Positions 24,630 to 34,041 of a stretch of 64,000 nucleotides of DNA are shown piece by piece. The notes below the pieces were generated by a model that had not been told where the DNA came from, made no database searches, and worked only from the letters and a program-made list of their open reading frames with translations. The stretch is taken from contig NZ_CP046051.1 in the NCBI RefSeq assembly GCF_013315815.1, forward strand, positions 248,001 through 312,000. Direction: 5' to 3'. The DNA is from Caproicibacterium lactatifermentans (GTDB lineage Bacteria; Bacillota; Clostridia; Oscillospirales; Acutalibacteraceae). The position numbers were made by a program, and so were the translations under genes. The stretch's first letter is position 1; each line of letters starts with the position of its first letter.

Positions 24630-26174
24630 ATGCTCGAAAAATACTGGAACCATTTTAAAAGCGGAACAGATATCCGCGGCGTTGCCAGCCCGGGTGCACC
24701 AGACGGCCAGGCGGTGGACCTGACAGATGAAAATATCTGTAAAATGACGGCAGGGTTTGTCCTATGGCTGGCGAATAAAACCGGAACGGTGCCGGAAAAG
24801 ATGACAATTTCTGTTGGGCATGATTCCCGCATTTCGGCGGAACGCATTCAGGCAGATGTTGTTCAAACACTGAAAAGTGCCGGGTGCCGGGTACTGTGCT
24901 GCGGACTGGCCTCTACCCCTAGCATGTTTATGACAACGGTGGACCTGAGCTGTACCGGTGCGGTGCAGATTACCGCCAGTCACCATCCCTTTTACCGCAA
25001 CGGTCTTAAATTTTTCACTCGGAACGGCGGATTGGAAGGCAGTGATATTGAGGAAATCCTGCTGCACGCACAGAACGGCGACACGCCGCCCGCCGCACAG
25101 GGCACCGTACAGGATACAGACTATATGCGGCAGTACAGCACCCGCCTGCGTGAAATGATTAAAAAGGGCGTTAACGCAAAGGACTATGACCTTCCGCTGC
25201 AGGGATTTCATATTGTAGTAGATGCCGGCAACGGTGCGGGCGGATTTTATGCCTCGGATGTACTGCGGCCGCTGGGCGCGGATACTTCCGGCAGCCAGTA
25301 TCTTACACCGGACGGAATGTTTCCAAACCATATTCCAAATCCGGAAAACGGAAAAGCTATGGCGGCGGCGCGCAGGGCCGTATTAGAGAATCATGCCGAC
25401 CTCGGCGTCATTTTCGACACCGATGTGGACCGCGGCGGTGCCGTGGACAGCGAGGGCAATGAGCTAAACAAAAATCGTTTGATTGCAGTAGCGAGTGCCA
25501 TTGCACTGGAAGACAATCCCGGTGCGACGATTGTCACGGATTCTGTCACCAGCGACGGACTGAAAACATTTATTGAACAGGACCTCGGCGGAAAACAGCG
25601 CCGCTTCAAACGCGGCTACCGCAATGTGATTGACGAGGCGCTTCGTCTGAATGCAGCGGGTGTCAACTGCCCGCTTGCCATTGAAACCAGCGGCCATGCT
25701 GCCATGCGGGAAAATTATTTTTTGGATGATGGCGCTTATTTGGTGACGAAAATCATTATCAAAGCCGCTTCTCTGTGCCGGGAAGGCAAAAGTCTGAAAG
25801 ATTTGATTGCGGCGCTGCCGGAGCCAGAGGAAACGGTGGAACTGCGTCTGCCGATTCTTGATGAGGACTTTCGCAAAACAGGGGAGCAGGCCATGGAAAA
25901 TCTGCGCCAATGTGCAAGTCATCAGCCGCACTGGCATATTGACCCGGACGGCTGTGAAGGCGTACGTCTTTCCTTCGACAAACAGGCGGGAGATGGCTGG
26001 GCACTGCTGCGCCTGAGTGTGCACGACCCGGTTCTGCCGCTCAATATTGAAAGCAACTTGGCCGGCGGCCTGATGCTTATCACCGGACAGTTGTATGTGA
26101 ATCTGCGTACACAGGCGGGGATTGATACGTCCTCGTTGGAAGCGTTTATTGCAGGAGAAACGACCGGAGAGTAA
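24630..26174 (+). CDS. Phosphohexomutase (phosphomannomutase/phosphoglucomutase family)
   Basis: 514 residues, ATG after GGGAGGA. Alpha-D-phosphohexomutase architecture: substrate loop GTDIRGVASPG (about 13), active-site phosphoserine loop TASHHPFYRNGLKFF (about 115), metal loop IFDTDVDRGGAVDSEG (about 260) and sugar-binding loop ETSGHAAMRENYFLDDG (about 350). Two key loops differ from the commonest forms: TASHHP instead of TASHNP, and DTDVDR instead of DGDxDR. The catalytic Ser and metal Asp residues are kept, so it is probably active, with an unknown sugar preference. Monocistronic with a strong promoter and terminator. Confidence 0.88.
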   Translation: MLEKYWNHFKSGTDIRGVASPGAPDGQAVDLTDENICKMTAGFVLWLANKTGTVPEKMTISVGHDSRISAERIQADVVQTLKSAGCRVLCCGLASTPSMFMTTVDLSCTGAVQITASHHPFYRNGLKFFTRNGGLEGSDIEEILLHAQNGDTPPAAQGTVQDTDYMRQYSTRLREMIKKGVNAKDYDLPLQGFHIVVDAGNGAGGFYASDVLRPLGADTSGSQYLTPDGMFPNHIPNPENGKAMAAARRAVLENHADLGVIFDTDVDRGGAVDSEGNELNKNRLIAVASAIALEDNPGATIVTDSVTSDGLKTFIEQDLGGKQRRFKRGYRNVIDEALRLNAAGVNCPLAIETSGHAAMRENYFLDDGAYLVTKIIIKAASLCREGKSLKDLIAALPEPEETVELRLPILDEDFRKTGEQAMENLRQCASHQPHWHIDPDGCEGVRLSFDKQAGDGWALLRLSVHDPVLPLNIESNLAGGLMLITGQLYVNLRTQAGIDTSSLEAFIAGETTGE

Positions 26175-26187
26175 ACAAGAAAAAGAA

Positions 26188-26227
26188 AAAAGGCCGCGGC
26201 TTAAAAAACAGCCGCGGCCTTTCGTTT
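26188..26227. terminator. Terminator between mutase and spoVAD
   Basis: GGCCGCGGCT, a loop of 8 bases and AGCCGCGGCC with A/T runs on both sides, so it can serve both converging genes. Confidence 0.85.
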
Positions 26228-27254
26228 ATGATTCTTTTGGCGGTTCGTCACTGTGCAGGTGTACTAAGTGAGAAATACCTACAATGTTTTCTCCCTGCTG
26301 CAGGGCGGTGGGGGACATAAGCGCGCCGGTTGCAAGGAATAATACGTCGTGCAGGACACCGGCCTCCAGCTGACGCAGGATATATCCGCAGACAACGGAA
26401 CCGCTGCATCCGCAGCCGGAGCCGCCCGCGTGAACGTCCTGCTTTTTGCGGTCGTAAATCATCAGCCCGCAGTCGTTGTGAAGTGTCTCAATATCCCACC
26501 CAGCTTTGCGCATCATCTGACGCAGAAGGCGGCTGCCGACATAACCGAGGTCACCGGTCAGAATCAGGTCAAAATCAGCCGGAACGTGGTCGGTATCTGT
26601 CAGGTAATCGGTCAGGGTGCGCACAGCTGCCGGTGCCATGGCAGCGCCCATATTGTTGGCATCGTTTACGCCCAAATCCGTCATACGGCCGAAGGTTACT
26701 TCCGTAATCGAAACCGGTGCGCTGCGTTTGCCGAGAATGACCGAGCCTGCGCCAGTTGTGGTCCACTGGGAGGTTGGTGTGCGCTGACCACCGTATTCCA
26801 GCGGAAAACGAAACTGCCGTTCTGCCGAGCAGAAATGGCTGCTGGTGACCGCCGCGGCGTTTTCCGCGGCACCGCCCGCGACAAATGCCGCGGCCATTCC
26901 CATGGTCTGCGCCATGGTGGAGCAGGCCCCGTACTGTCCCAGGAACGGGATGTTCATGTCCCGCAGGCCATAGGTGGAGGAAATACACTGATTGAGCAGG
27001 TCACCGGCAAAGATATACTGAATATCTGACGGCTGCAGGCCGGCCTTGTGCAGGGCGGTTTTGACCGCCTCAGTTTGCAGGCGGCTTTCGGCTTGTTCCC
27101 AGGTATCCATACCAAGTAGGGTATCAGAATAGATAGCATCAAAATAACTTGCCAGCGGGCCTTCTCCCTCTTTTTTTCCTGCACAGGACCCGCTGCCGAG
27201 GATATACACCGGCGGGTCCAGCTGCAGGGTGCTGTTCCCTGTGCGCTGTATCAA
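26226..27254 (-). CDS. spoVAD: Stage V sporulation protein AD
   Basis: 342 residues with a TTG start at 27254 after AAGGAG. Thiolase-like fold of SpoVAD: VYILGSGSCAGKKEGEGPL, FAGDLLNQCISSTYGLRDM, FLGQYGACSTMAQTMGMAA, and SHFCSAERQFRFPLEYGGQRTP split by short variable parts. It binds dipicolinic acid and is needed for its uptake into the developing spore, at the inner spore membrane. spoVAC is directly upstream (30-base gap). No spoVAE follows; the terminator comes right after the stop. Confidence 0.95.
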   Translation of the reverse strand: MIQRTGNSTLQLDPPVYILGSGSCAGKKEGEGPLASYFDAIYSDTLLGMDTWEQAESRLQTEAVKTALHKAGLQPSDIQYIFAGDLLNQCISSTYGLRDMNIPFLGQYGACSTMAQTMGMAAAFVAGGAAENAAAVTSSHFCSAERQFRFPLEYGGQRTPTSQWTTTGAGSVILGKRSAPVSITEVTFGRMTDLGVNDANNMGAAMAPAAVRTLTDYLTDTDHVPADFDLILTGDLGYVGSRLLRQMMRKAGWDIETLHNDCGLMIYDRKKQDVHAGGSGCGCSGSVVCGYILRQLEAGVLHDVLFLATGALMSPTALQQGENIVGISHLVHLHSDEPPKES

Positions 27255-27284
27255 AACAAATCTGCTCCTTTCACACGGCTGGTT

Positions 27285-27722
27285 TTATTGGAAAAGGTAC
27301 AGAATCAGGCCGTATATTACACTGGCAGTGGTGCCGTACACCAGCACAGGCCCCGCTACCGTGAACATTTTGGCACCCAGCCCGAGTACCAAACCTTCGC
27401 TTTTAAACTCCATGGCAGGGGAGACAATGCTGTTTGCAAAACCGGTAATGGGCACAATGGTGCCGGCGCCGGCGTGCTTTGCCAAATTGTCAAAAACGCG
27501 GCAGGCAGTGAGCAGAGCGGTGGCCGCAATCAGCGTGATGGAAACCCATGTGCTGGCGGTGTCTTTGTCCAGCCCCACGGACTGGTACAAGTTGCAGAGC
27601 CATTGCCCCACGGCACAGATGCCGCCGCCGACGCCGAAGGCCCAAAGGCAGTCAACGAATAGGTTGCTGTTGGGTGAGGCTTCTTCATACATGGACTTGT
27701 ACTGCTGCTGTGTAATCTGCAT
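27285..27722 (-). CDS. spoVAC: Stage V sporulation protein AC
   Basis: 145 residues from ATG 27722. Several membrane helices (about 25-45, 60-80, 95-115, 120-143) and the family signature GAGTIVPITGFANSIVSPAMEF (about 90-110). SpoVAC is a mechanosensitive channel component for dipicolinic acid in the inner spore membrane. The ribosome binding site GGGGG lies inside a hairpin followed by T (27726-27765), which may limit its translation or be the end of the nadE transcript. It forms an operon with spoVAD. SpoVAE has a similar fold, but the length and start fit SpoVAC. Confidence 0.9.
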   Translation of the reverse strand: MQITQQQYKSMYEEASPNSNLFVDCLWAFGVGGGICAVGQWLCNLYQSVGLDKDTASTWVSITLIAATALLTACRVFDNLAKHAGAGTIVPITGFANSIVSPAMEFKSEGLVLGLGAKMFTVAGPVLVYGTTASVIYGLILYLFQ

Positions 27723-27725
27723 AGT

Positions 27726-27765
27726 AAAAAAGGCCCCCTTTGGCAATTAGCCTGTCCAGGGGACC
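27726..27765 (-). terminator. Hairpin with T-run covering the spoVAC ribosome binding site
   Basis: On the minus strand GGTCCCC (27765-27759) pairs with GGGGGCC (27738-27732), with one G-U pair, and TTTTTT follows. The G-run is the only ribosome binding site before spoVAC. It also lies 32 bases after the nadE stop. Confidence 0.6.
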
Positions 27766-27796
27766 TTCGATTATACGAAAGCTTCGGTAAAAATCG

Positions 27797-29764
27797 TTAT
27801 AGGGAAAGGGTATCGGCCAGCTTGTCCAGTTCTTTCATCCATAGGTGAACACTGGCATCGCTTGGCATACGCCAGTCACCGCGGGGTGAAAGCGTAATGG
27901 TACCGACTTTGGGGCTGTCCGGCAGGCAGCTGCGCTTGAACTGCTGATGGAAAAAGCGCTGATAGAACTTTTTCAGCCAGCGGAAAATTTCAGACGGCGA
28001 ATAGATACCGGCAAAGGTGTCCGCGGCCATGCGGTATATTTTTGCCGGCGAAAAGCCGAAACGAAGCATATAGTACAGAAAATAGTCGTGCAGTTCATAA
28101 GGACCGACGACCTCTTCCGTCTTTTGGGCGATTTTACCGTCTTTTGGCGGCAGAAGTTCTGGACTGACTGGTGTGTCCAGTACGTCCAGCAGGATACGGC
28201 TGATTTCACCGCCGAATGCCTGCGCTGCGTAGCGCACCAGATGGCGCACCAGCGTTTTGGGGATGGAAGCGTTTACGCCGTACATACTCATATGGTCGCC
28301 GTTATAGGTGGCCCAGCCCAGCGCCAGCTCCGAAAGGTCACCGGTGCCGATAACCAATCCACCGGACTGATTTGAAATATCCATAAGAATTTGCGTGCGT
28401 TCCCGTGCCTGGCTGTTTTCGTAGGTGATGTCCTGCACTGCTTCATCGTGGCCAATATCCGCAAAATGCTGATGAACAGCGGCGCCGATGGGAATTTCAC
28501 GGAAGGCAACGCCCAGCGCACGGGAAAGTCCCTCGGCGTTGCTTTTGGTGCGGCCGGTGGTGCCAAAACCCGGCATGGAAATGGCAGTAATGCCGCTGCG
28601 CGGCAGACCCAGTAGGTCAAAAGCGCGCACCGTTACCAGCAGTGCAAGGGTAGAGTCCAGTCCGCCGGAAATACCGATAACAGCGGACCGAATGCCGGTA
28701 TGCTTCAGGCGCGTTTTCAGGCCGTTTGCCTGCAAAGAAAGAATACGGTCACAGCGCTCAGCGAGGTCTTTTGTGCTTTCTGGAACAAATGGCGTTCGTG
28801 GGAAGCGCCGCTGCAGGTGCTGCCGGTCAAAGGCGTAATCAAAGGAGAACGGAATGACCGTTTCAGCCGGCGCGGGAACGTCCTGCCAGGTGGTGGTGCG
28901 CCGGCGTTCCTGCAGCAGGCGCTCTAAATCGGTGTCCGCGGTGAGAATGCCTGTTTGGAACAGCGGGGAGGACGACAGCACGGAACCACCTTCGGCAATC
29001 AGATTATGCGCAGCAAAGACAAGGTCCGTAGTCGATTCTCCCTCACCGGCGTCCGCGTATACATAGGTACAGTACAGGCGTGCGCTTTGTCCGCGCACCA
29101 AGTCCTGCCGGTACTCCGCCTTGCTGATGACTTCGTCACTGGCTGAAGCATTGAATATGACCGTAGCGCCGGCCTGCGCCATTGCAATGCTCGGCGGTGC
29201 GGGTACCCATAGGTCTTCACATATCTCCACACCGATAACCAATTCCGGCAGTTCATGGCAGGTGTACAGCAGACCGGAGCCAAGTGTTGTTTCCTGGCCG
29301 GCAAAAGATACGGAAAGCGGTGTCTGCGGTGCAGGCGTAAACCAGCGCTGCTCATAGAATTCACTGTAATTCGGCAAAAAGCGTTTGGCGGAAAGTCCCA
29401 AAAGTCTGCCGCCGCAGCACACAGCCGCGCAGTTGTACAGGGAGGCACCGTGCAGAACCGGTACACCTACGGCGAACAGAATGGGCAGGGAAGCGGTTTT
29501 TTTCAGCAGCCATGCGAGGGCATTTTCTGCGGCTTTCTGCAGGGTACAGTCATGGAACAGGTCACCGCAGGTGTAGCCGGTCAACGCAAGCTCCGGAAAT
29601 ACCACGGCACCTACATTGTGTTCGGCACAGGCCGCAATCTGCTGATAGACTGCCTGCGCGTTTTCTTCACAGTTGGCAACTCGAATGACTGGTGTAGCCG
29701 CCGCGGTACGGAAAAAGCCGTCGGACGGGACTGCAGCGGAATCTGTTTTTTGCAGTTTTATCAT
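27797..29764 (-). CDS. nadE: Glutamine-dependent NAD+ synthetase
   Basis: 655 residues. The N-terminal nitrilase-type glutaminase (about 25-300) has its Glu-Lys-Cys triad in FPELALTGYTCGDLF, LGLSAKRFLPNYSEFYE and VIGVEICEDLWVPAPP. The C-terminal synthetase (about 330-655) has the ATP pyrophosphatase loop VIGISGGLDSTLALL and GTGDLSELALGWATYNGDH. It makes NAD from deamido-NAD, ATP and glutamine-derived ammonia. ATG 29764 follows GGGGAGG, which can pair with CTCCC just downstream (29768-29780), perhaps weakening initiation. Confidence 0.96.
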   Translation of the reverse strand: MIKLQKTDSAAVPSDGFFRTAAATPVIRVANCEENAQAVYQQIAACAEHNVGAVVFPELALTGYTCGDLFHDCTLQKAAENALAWLLKKTASLPILFAVGVPVLHGASLYNCAAVCCGGRLLGLSAKRFLPNYSEFYEQRWFTPAPQTPLSVSFAGQETTLGSGLLYTCHELPELVIGVEICEDLWVPAPPSIAMAQAGATVIFNASASDEVISKAEYRQDLVRGQSARLYCTYVYADAGEGESTTDLVFAAHNLIAEGGSVLSSSPLFQTGILTADTDLERLLQERRRTTTWQDVPAPAETVIPFSFDYAFDRQHLQRRFPRTPFVPESTKDLAERCDRILSLQANGLKTRLKHTGIRSAVIGISGGLDSTLALLVTVRAFDLLGLPRSGITAISMPGFGTTGRTKSNAEGLSRALGVAFREIPIGAAVHQHFADIGHDEAVQDITYENSQARERTQILMDISNQSGGLVIGTGDLSELALGWATYNGDHMSMYGVNASIPKTLVRHLVRYAAQAFGGEISRILLDVLDTPVSPELLPPKDGKIAQKTEEVVGPYELHDYFLYYMLRFGFSPAKIYRMAADTFAGIYSPSEIFRWLKKFYQRFFHQQFKRSCLPDSPKVGTITLSPRGDWRMPSDASVHLWMKELDKLADTLSL

Positions 29765-29909
29765 GTTGGGAGAACCTCCCCTTTCGTTGGCAGGTGAATA
29801 AAGAAAAAGGCGCTGCAGCCTGCGGAAAACCGCACAGCGGCAGCTGCCTGTTTATTTGCAAGTGTAACCATTTTAAAAGCGTTTACGCCGGTCGGCGTGA
29901 AAAAATTAG

Positions 29910-30896
29910 TCAGCGGGCAAAACCTTCCCGACGGCGTCGTTGATTTCGGGAGAGCCGGGGCAGGTGCCGTTCCAGCTCGGCGACGCTGAAGTCGTCCTTG
30001 CAGCATAGGCTGATAGCGCGCCGTACAAACAGCATATCCGAAGCGTACCCGCGCATATCTTTGTTCAGCAAGTGCATTTTTGCGACATAATAATAGCAGT
30101 TATTCCGTGTCTTTCGTGCCAGATGGTGATAGCTGTCACGGAAAACCCCGAACCGGCCGCTTTTTTGCAGTGCCACGCGAATCATGGCAATGGCGCGAAT
30201 ATAGTCCGTTACCTTTTGAGGGCTGATAGAGCCGAGGGTGCTGTCACCGTGCAGATTGTAGTAATAAAGCGGTTCGTCAATAATGGCAACCTGCTTTGCC
30301 TGTGCAAAAATCTGGTGCAGTACGGCGAGGTCTTCAAAGCACATCTTGGGGAAACGAACGCCGGATTTTATAAAAATTTCCCGGCGGTACATTTTACACC
30401 AAAGGAAAGACTGAATCAATACGTCACGCAGCAGCATATTCAGTGAATCCTCTGTGTTGTAGACACCGCGGCAGTGGAATGGATATTCAAAAAGGACATC
30501 GTTGCACACGATGTGCCAGTAATAATAGCAGCAGGAGATGTCCGCGTGGTTGATGGTGCAGGCACGGTACAGCTGCTCTAAGTAATTTCCGGCAACATAG
30601 TCGTCGCCGTCCACAAAGCACAGATATTCGCCGCGGGAGGCTTTCAGTGCCGCGGTGCGGGCGGCGGAAACGCCCGCGTTCGGCTGATTGATGACGCGCA
30701 CATGGCTGTCTGCCGCAGCGTATTGTTCGAGAATGCATAGGGAATTGTCGGTGGAACCATCATTTACGGCGATAACCTCGTAGGGAACCGAAATGGTCTG
30801 GTGTGTCAAAGTATTTAAACACTGCCCAATGTATTTGCCGACGTTGTATACCGGAACAATGACGCTGATAATTGGGTTCTGCATCAATTCGGCCAT
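29910..30896 (-). CDS. Family 2 glycosyltransferase
   Basis: 328 residues, ATG at 30896 with GGAGGGG upstream. GT-A fold: ISVIVPVYNVGKYIGQCL (about 9-26), VIAVNDGSTDNS, NQPNAGVSAARTAAL and the metal-binding FVDGDDYV (about 95-102). The C-terminal half holds YYYNLHGDSTLG and a Tyr/Cys-rich helical part typical of capsule or cell-wall transferases. No membrane helix. It stands alone, not in a polysaccharide cluster, so the acceptor is unknown. Confidence 0.9.
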   Translation of the reverse strand: MAELMQNPIISVIVPVYNVGKYIGQCLNTLTHQTISVPYEVIAVNDGSTDNSLCILEQYAAADSHVRVINQPNAGVSAARTAALKASRGEYLCFVDGDDYVAGNYLEQLYRACTINHADISCCYYYWHIVCNDVLFEYPFHCRGVYNTEDSLNMLLRDVLIQSFLWCKMYRREIFIKSGVRFPKMCFEDLAVLHQIFAQAKQVAIIDEPLYYYNLHGDSTLGSISPQKVTDYIRAIAMIRVALQKSGRFGVFRDSYHHLARKTRNNCYYYVAKMHLLNKDMRGYASDMLFVRRAISLCCKDDFSVAELERHLPRLSRNQRRRREGFAR

Positions 30897-31007
30897 TCGT
30901 TCCCCTCCCTTTACTGTAAAGTTTTAGAAAGTACACATAAAAGTGTACACAAATTCATTGTACAAATTTTTCTGCAAAAGTCAAGCCCGAATAGAAAATC
31001 CACAAGG

Positions 31008-31043
31008 AAAAAACGTCCGCCGAAAAAATTCGGCGGACGTTTG
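31008..31043 (-). terminator. Intrinsic terminator after the VanW gene
   Basis: AACGTCCGCCG pairs with CGGCGGACGTT (11 bp, loop of 8), with a T-run on the minus strand, six bases beyond the stop. Confidence 0.87.
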
Positions 31044-31048
31044 TCCTT

Positions 31049-32527
31049 TCAGCGGGGAGCTTTACTGGAGGAGGACGGTTTTTTTGAAGATGAGGAAGAA
31101 GACGCCGTTTTTGACGATGCAGATGACGGCTTACTCGAAAGAGTGGACGACGCTGTTGAGGAAGCCTTGCTGGAAGTGGCCTTTTTCGACGAAGAGGAAG
31201 AGCCGGCGGTTTGCGTAGTGGTGTGCGGCGGATAATAGGAGCTGGGCATGGATTCGGTGCGGACCGCACTGCCGTTTTTGTAGAATGTGCGGGTGCAGGT
31301 GGCATAACGTCCGGTTTCCACGGTCCCGCGTGTCAGCTTAGAACTAACGTCAATCGTATCCCATGTGCTGCTCTTATAGCCATAAATTGTGCAGTACATG
31401 GTGCGGCCGTCCGCACCGCTTTGTATGTACATAGGATAATCTGTCGGGTTACTGAACCGAAAGTCCAGTCCGGGGAAGGATACGGTGGCGTCCTGTCCAA
31501 TGGGCACATAAGAGGAGGGACTGGAATGCGGGCTGCGTTCCACAATGCCGCAGTTGGAGCGCATGGCAGCGCCGTAAATGGTTGTGCTGCCTTGGCAGAT
31601 GCCGCCGCCGTAGGACTGAACGGCCTGCCCGTTTTCCAGTGCAGTTGCCAGCTTGTAGCCCTGCGACTGGCCGGCTTCACCGATGGTGCCGAGATACGAG
31701 AAAGTGCCGTTTGCGGGAACAACAGTGCCGTTGACTGCGCGCAGTGCTTTGGACATATTATAGGTCCCGTTTTCCGTGTTGCGGGAAATGGTTGTGAAGC
31801 TGCCGAGCTTGACAATATGCTGCCGCAAATCATCAATAGTCCTAGTGCAGTCCACTGTTTCGGTTGGAATGGAGATTGTGGCGGAGTCAGAGGTGGGAAT
31901 AACATCCAACACTTTTTTCAGCAGGGCAGAGTTGCTGACCTTTACGCCAGGGGTACCCTCTGTAAAGGAAAAGCCGCTGCCGTCAAAGGAGCGGATGGTT
32001 GGTTCCTTTGCGCTGTGGTTTACGGACTTTGTCAGGTCTTCCAGCTTTGCCTGCAGGCTGGTTTGGTCGACAGTGGGCGTCAGACGATATTCTGTGTCAG
32101 AAGAGGCAGAAGAAGCCGATGATGTGGTGGAAGATGCAGTGCCAGCCTGCATTGCCCTTTGCAGCACGGCATTGGTATTATAAGAAATGTGCAGGTCCTT
32201 GCCGCTCAGTGTATAGGATTTTTCCCCATGGGTCAGAGTATAGGTACGGGCCGCGTCCTTTTTCTCCATTTGTTCCAGCACAGCGCTGCGCCCCTGTGCC
32301 ATAGTCATGCCCTTCAGGGATATGCCTTCCACCGTTACACTGCCGAAGACTGGCTGTGTGGAAGAGGTGTTGCCAGAGGTGAAAGCGGTCGGCTGTACAG
32401 TGTGACGGAATGTAGTCTTCCCAAGAATGAAAATGGCAGCAGCCGCCGCTGCTGCAACCAGAACGACGGCAAGGACAACTTTTTTGTTTTTTTGTTTGGA
32501 CTGTGGGTCTTCACTGTATCGGTACAT
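31049..32527 (-). CDS. VanW-family protein with one membrane anchor
   Basis: 492 residues. ATG 32527 is chosen because the GGAGG just upstream overlaps an earlier ATG and is correctly spaced only for this one. A short cytoplasmic Lys-rich start precedes one membrane helix (about 17-37). A YoaR-like putative peptidoglycan-binding domain (about 60-230) is followed by the VanW core (about 240-390) with GTFSYLGTIGEAGQSQGYK, SYGGGICQGSTTIYGAAMRS and ERSPHSSPSSYVPIGQDATV. The tail (about 430-492) is Ser/Lys low complexity, as in wall-associated proteins. Probably acts outside the membrane on the cell wall; the reaction is unknown. Confidence 0.88.
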   Translation of the reverse strand: MYRYSEDPQSKQKNKKVVLAVVLVAAAAAAAIFILGKTTFRHTVQPTAFTSGNTSSTQPVFGSVTVEGISLKGMTMAQGRSAVLEQMEKKDAARTYTLTHGEKSYTLSGKDLHISYNTNAVLQRAMQAGTASSTTSSASSASSDTEYRLTPTVDQTSLQAKLEDLTKSVNHSAKEPTIRSFDGSGFSFTEGTPGVKVSNSALLKKVLDVIPTSDSATISIPTETVDCTRTIDDLRQHIVKLGSFTTISRNTENGTYNMSKALRAVNGTVVPANGTFSYLGTIGEAGQSQGYKLATALENGQAVQSYGGGICQGSTTIYGAAMRSNCGIVERSPHSSPSSYVPIGQDATVSFPGLDFRFSNPTDYPMYIQSGADGRTMYCTIYGYKSSTWDTIDVSSKLTRGTVETGRYATCTRTFYKNGSAVRTESMPSSYYPPHTTTQTAGSSSSSKKATSSKASSTASSTLSSKPSSASSKTASSSSSSKKPSSSSKAPR

Positions 32528-32706
32528 GGGCGATGCCTCCATCTATTTTTTACCCGCCGTGTAAAAAGACAGGAAATTTTTCTGTTTTTCCATTTTGTAT
32601 TATACCGGTTTCGGTGTATCTTGTAAAGGAAAAGCCGCTGTACACCCGCCGCGGCACAGCAAAACAGGAAAAACACTTTGCCAGTCAGATTCTCTTCCGT
32701 TATCCA

Positions 32707-32735
32707 TAGAAAATTGCCCGATGATATGGTATACT
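32707..32735 (+). promoter_or_regulatory. Promoter of the MGDG-synthase-like gene
   Basis: TAGAAA, a 17-base spacer and TATACT preceded by TGG (extended -10). The leader is about 43 bases. Confidence 0.5.
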
Positions 32736-32784
32736 TAAAAATAAATGAACACGGCCCCTATACCACGGAAAGAAGGAGCAGAGA

Positions 32785-33930
32785 ATGAAGATTCTGATTT
32801 TAACAGCGGCAACCGGCGGCGGACATCGACGCGCGGCCCATGCTCTGCAGACTTATATCACAGAACACTCTGAGGGAAATCGGGTGGTAGTTCTGGATGC
32901 TCTGAAAGAGATTGGCCCAGTGCTGGACCACACCTGCTGTGACGGATACCGCCTTTTGTGCCGACGTGCACCACAGACATTCGGCAGGCTGTACCGTGCA
33001 ACCAACAAACCTTCCCCTATGAAAGGCATGATGTTCCAGATTAACTACCAGCACAGCGGCCGGCTGGCACAGGCCATTCGGCAGGTAGCACCGGATGTCA
33101 TTTTAAGTACACACCCCTTTGCAACCGAGATGGTCTCCCGCATGAAGAAAAACGGTTATCAGGTGCCGCTTTTGTGCCTGATGACGGACTATGGCCCACA
33201 TCAGGCATGGATTGCCCCCGATGTAGACGCCTATGTTGTGAGCAATGAGGATATGGTGCCGGAAATGGAGGAAATGGGCGTTCCGCCGGAAATCGTGTTT
33301 CCATACGGCATTCCGGTTACGGACAACTTCTTCCGAAAAAGTGACCGTGCGGCACTGCGCCGCAGCTTTCAGCTGGACCCGGACAAAACGACGATTCTGT
33401 TCATGGCAGGTTCTTTCGGCGTAACAGGCATTATCGGCATTTATGAGGATTTGTGTCACTTGGACATGGACTTTCAGATGATTGTCATTACCGGAAAGAA
33501 CGCGCGGCTTTACAGCGAATTTGAAAAAATCGTACCGGACAGCGGTAAAAAGACGAAGCTGGTCTACTTTACCAACAAAGTAGAAGACTATATGCACGCA
33601 AGCGACTTATTGATTACCAAGCCGGGCGGGCTGACGGTCAGTGAAGCATTGGCAAGTGATTTGCCCATGGCGGTATTTGACGCAATTCCCGGGCAGGAGG
33701 AGGACAACGCCGCATTCCTGCAAAACCACCACATGGCAATCAAGCTGGACCAGCATGAGGATACAGCTCAGCAGATTGCCGGACTGCTGGAAGAACCGCG
33801 GAAGCTGAAACAGATGCGGCAGGCCTGTGTTGCCTTTGACAAAAGCAAATCCGCTCAGAATATCTTTATGCTGATGCAAAGTTTGTATGACCGGTATCAT
33901 TCACAGGAAACAGGAAATCATCAGGCCTGA
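32785..33930 (+). CDS. Processive diacylglycerol glycosyltransferase-like (MGDG synthase family)
   Basis: 381 residues, ATG after GAAGGAG. GT-B fold: an N-terminal MGDG-synthase domain with LTAATGGGHRRAAHAL (about 5-20) and STHPFATEMVSRM, and a C-terminal GT28-like nucleotide-sugar domain with MAGSFGVTGI, YMHASDLLITKPGGLTVSEA and IPGQEEDNAAFL. The family (UgtP/YpfP, MurG-related) adds glucose or galactose to diacylglycerol at the inner membrane face, making glycolipids and lipoteichoic-acid anchors. Sugar and product cannot be told from sequence. Confidence 0.9.
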   Translation: MKILILTAATGGGHRRAAHALQTYITEHSEGNRVVVLDALKEIGPVLDHTCCDGYRLLCRRAPQTFGRLYRATNKPSPMKGMMFQINYQHSGRLAQAIRQVAPDVILSTHPFATEMVSRMKKNGYQVPLLCLMTDYGPHQAWIAPDVDAYVVSNEDMVPEMEEMGVPPEIVFPYGIPVTDNFFRKSDRAALRRSFQLDPDKTTILFMAGSFGVTGIIGIYEDLCHLDMDFQMIVITGKNARLYSEFEKIVPDSGKKTKLVYFTNKVEDYMHASDLLITKPGGLTVSEALASDLPMAVFDAIPGQEEDNAAFLQNHHMAIKLDQHEDTAQQIAGLLEEPRKLKQMRQACVAFDKSKSAQNIFMLMQSLYDRYHSQETGNHQA

Positions 33931-33940
33931 CCGGGCCTTT

Positions 33941-33994
33941 CAGCGCCCCTGCCTGCTGCTGCCTTTTTAGAGCAGGGTGGAGGGGCGCTGTTTC
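33941..33994 (+). terminator. Terminator after the glycosyltransferase gene
   Basis: CAGCGCCCCT pairs with AGGGGCGCTG, with a T-run after the stem. The loop contains further pairing (GCT/AGC). Confidence 0.7.
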
Positions 33995-34041
33995 TGTACA
34001 AAAGCCCGCCGCGGCGGGCACAAAAAGCGAGGTTTTCTTTT

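Noticed and set aside
29875..29910. ACGCCG/CGGCGT hairpin after the glycosyltransferase gene
   Set aside because: On the minus strand the stem is not followed by a T-run (AAACGC follows), so I did not call it a terminator.
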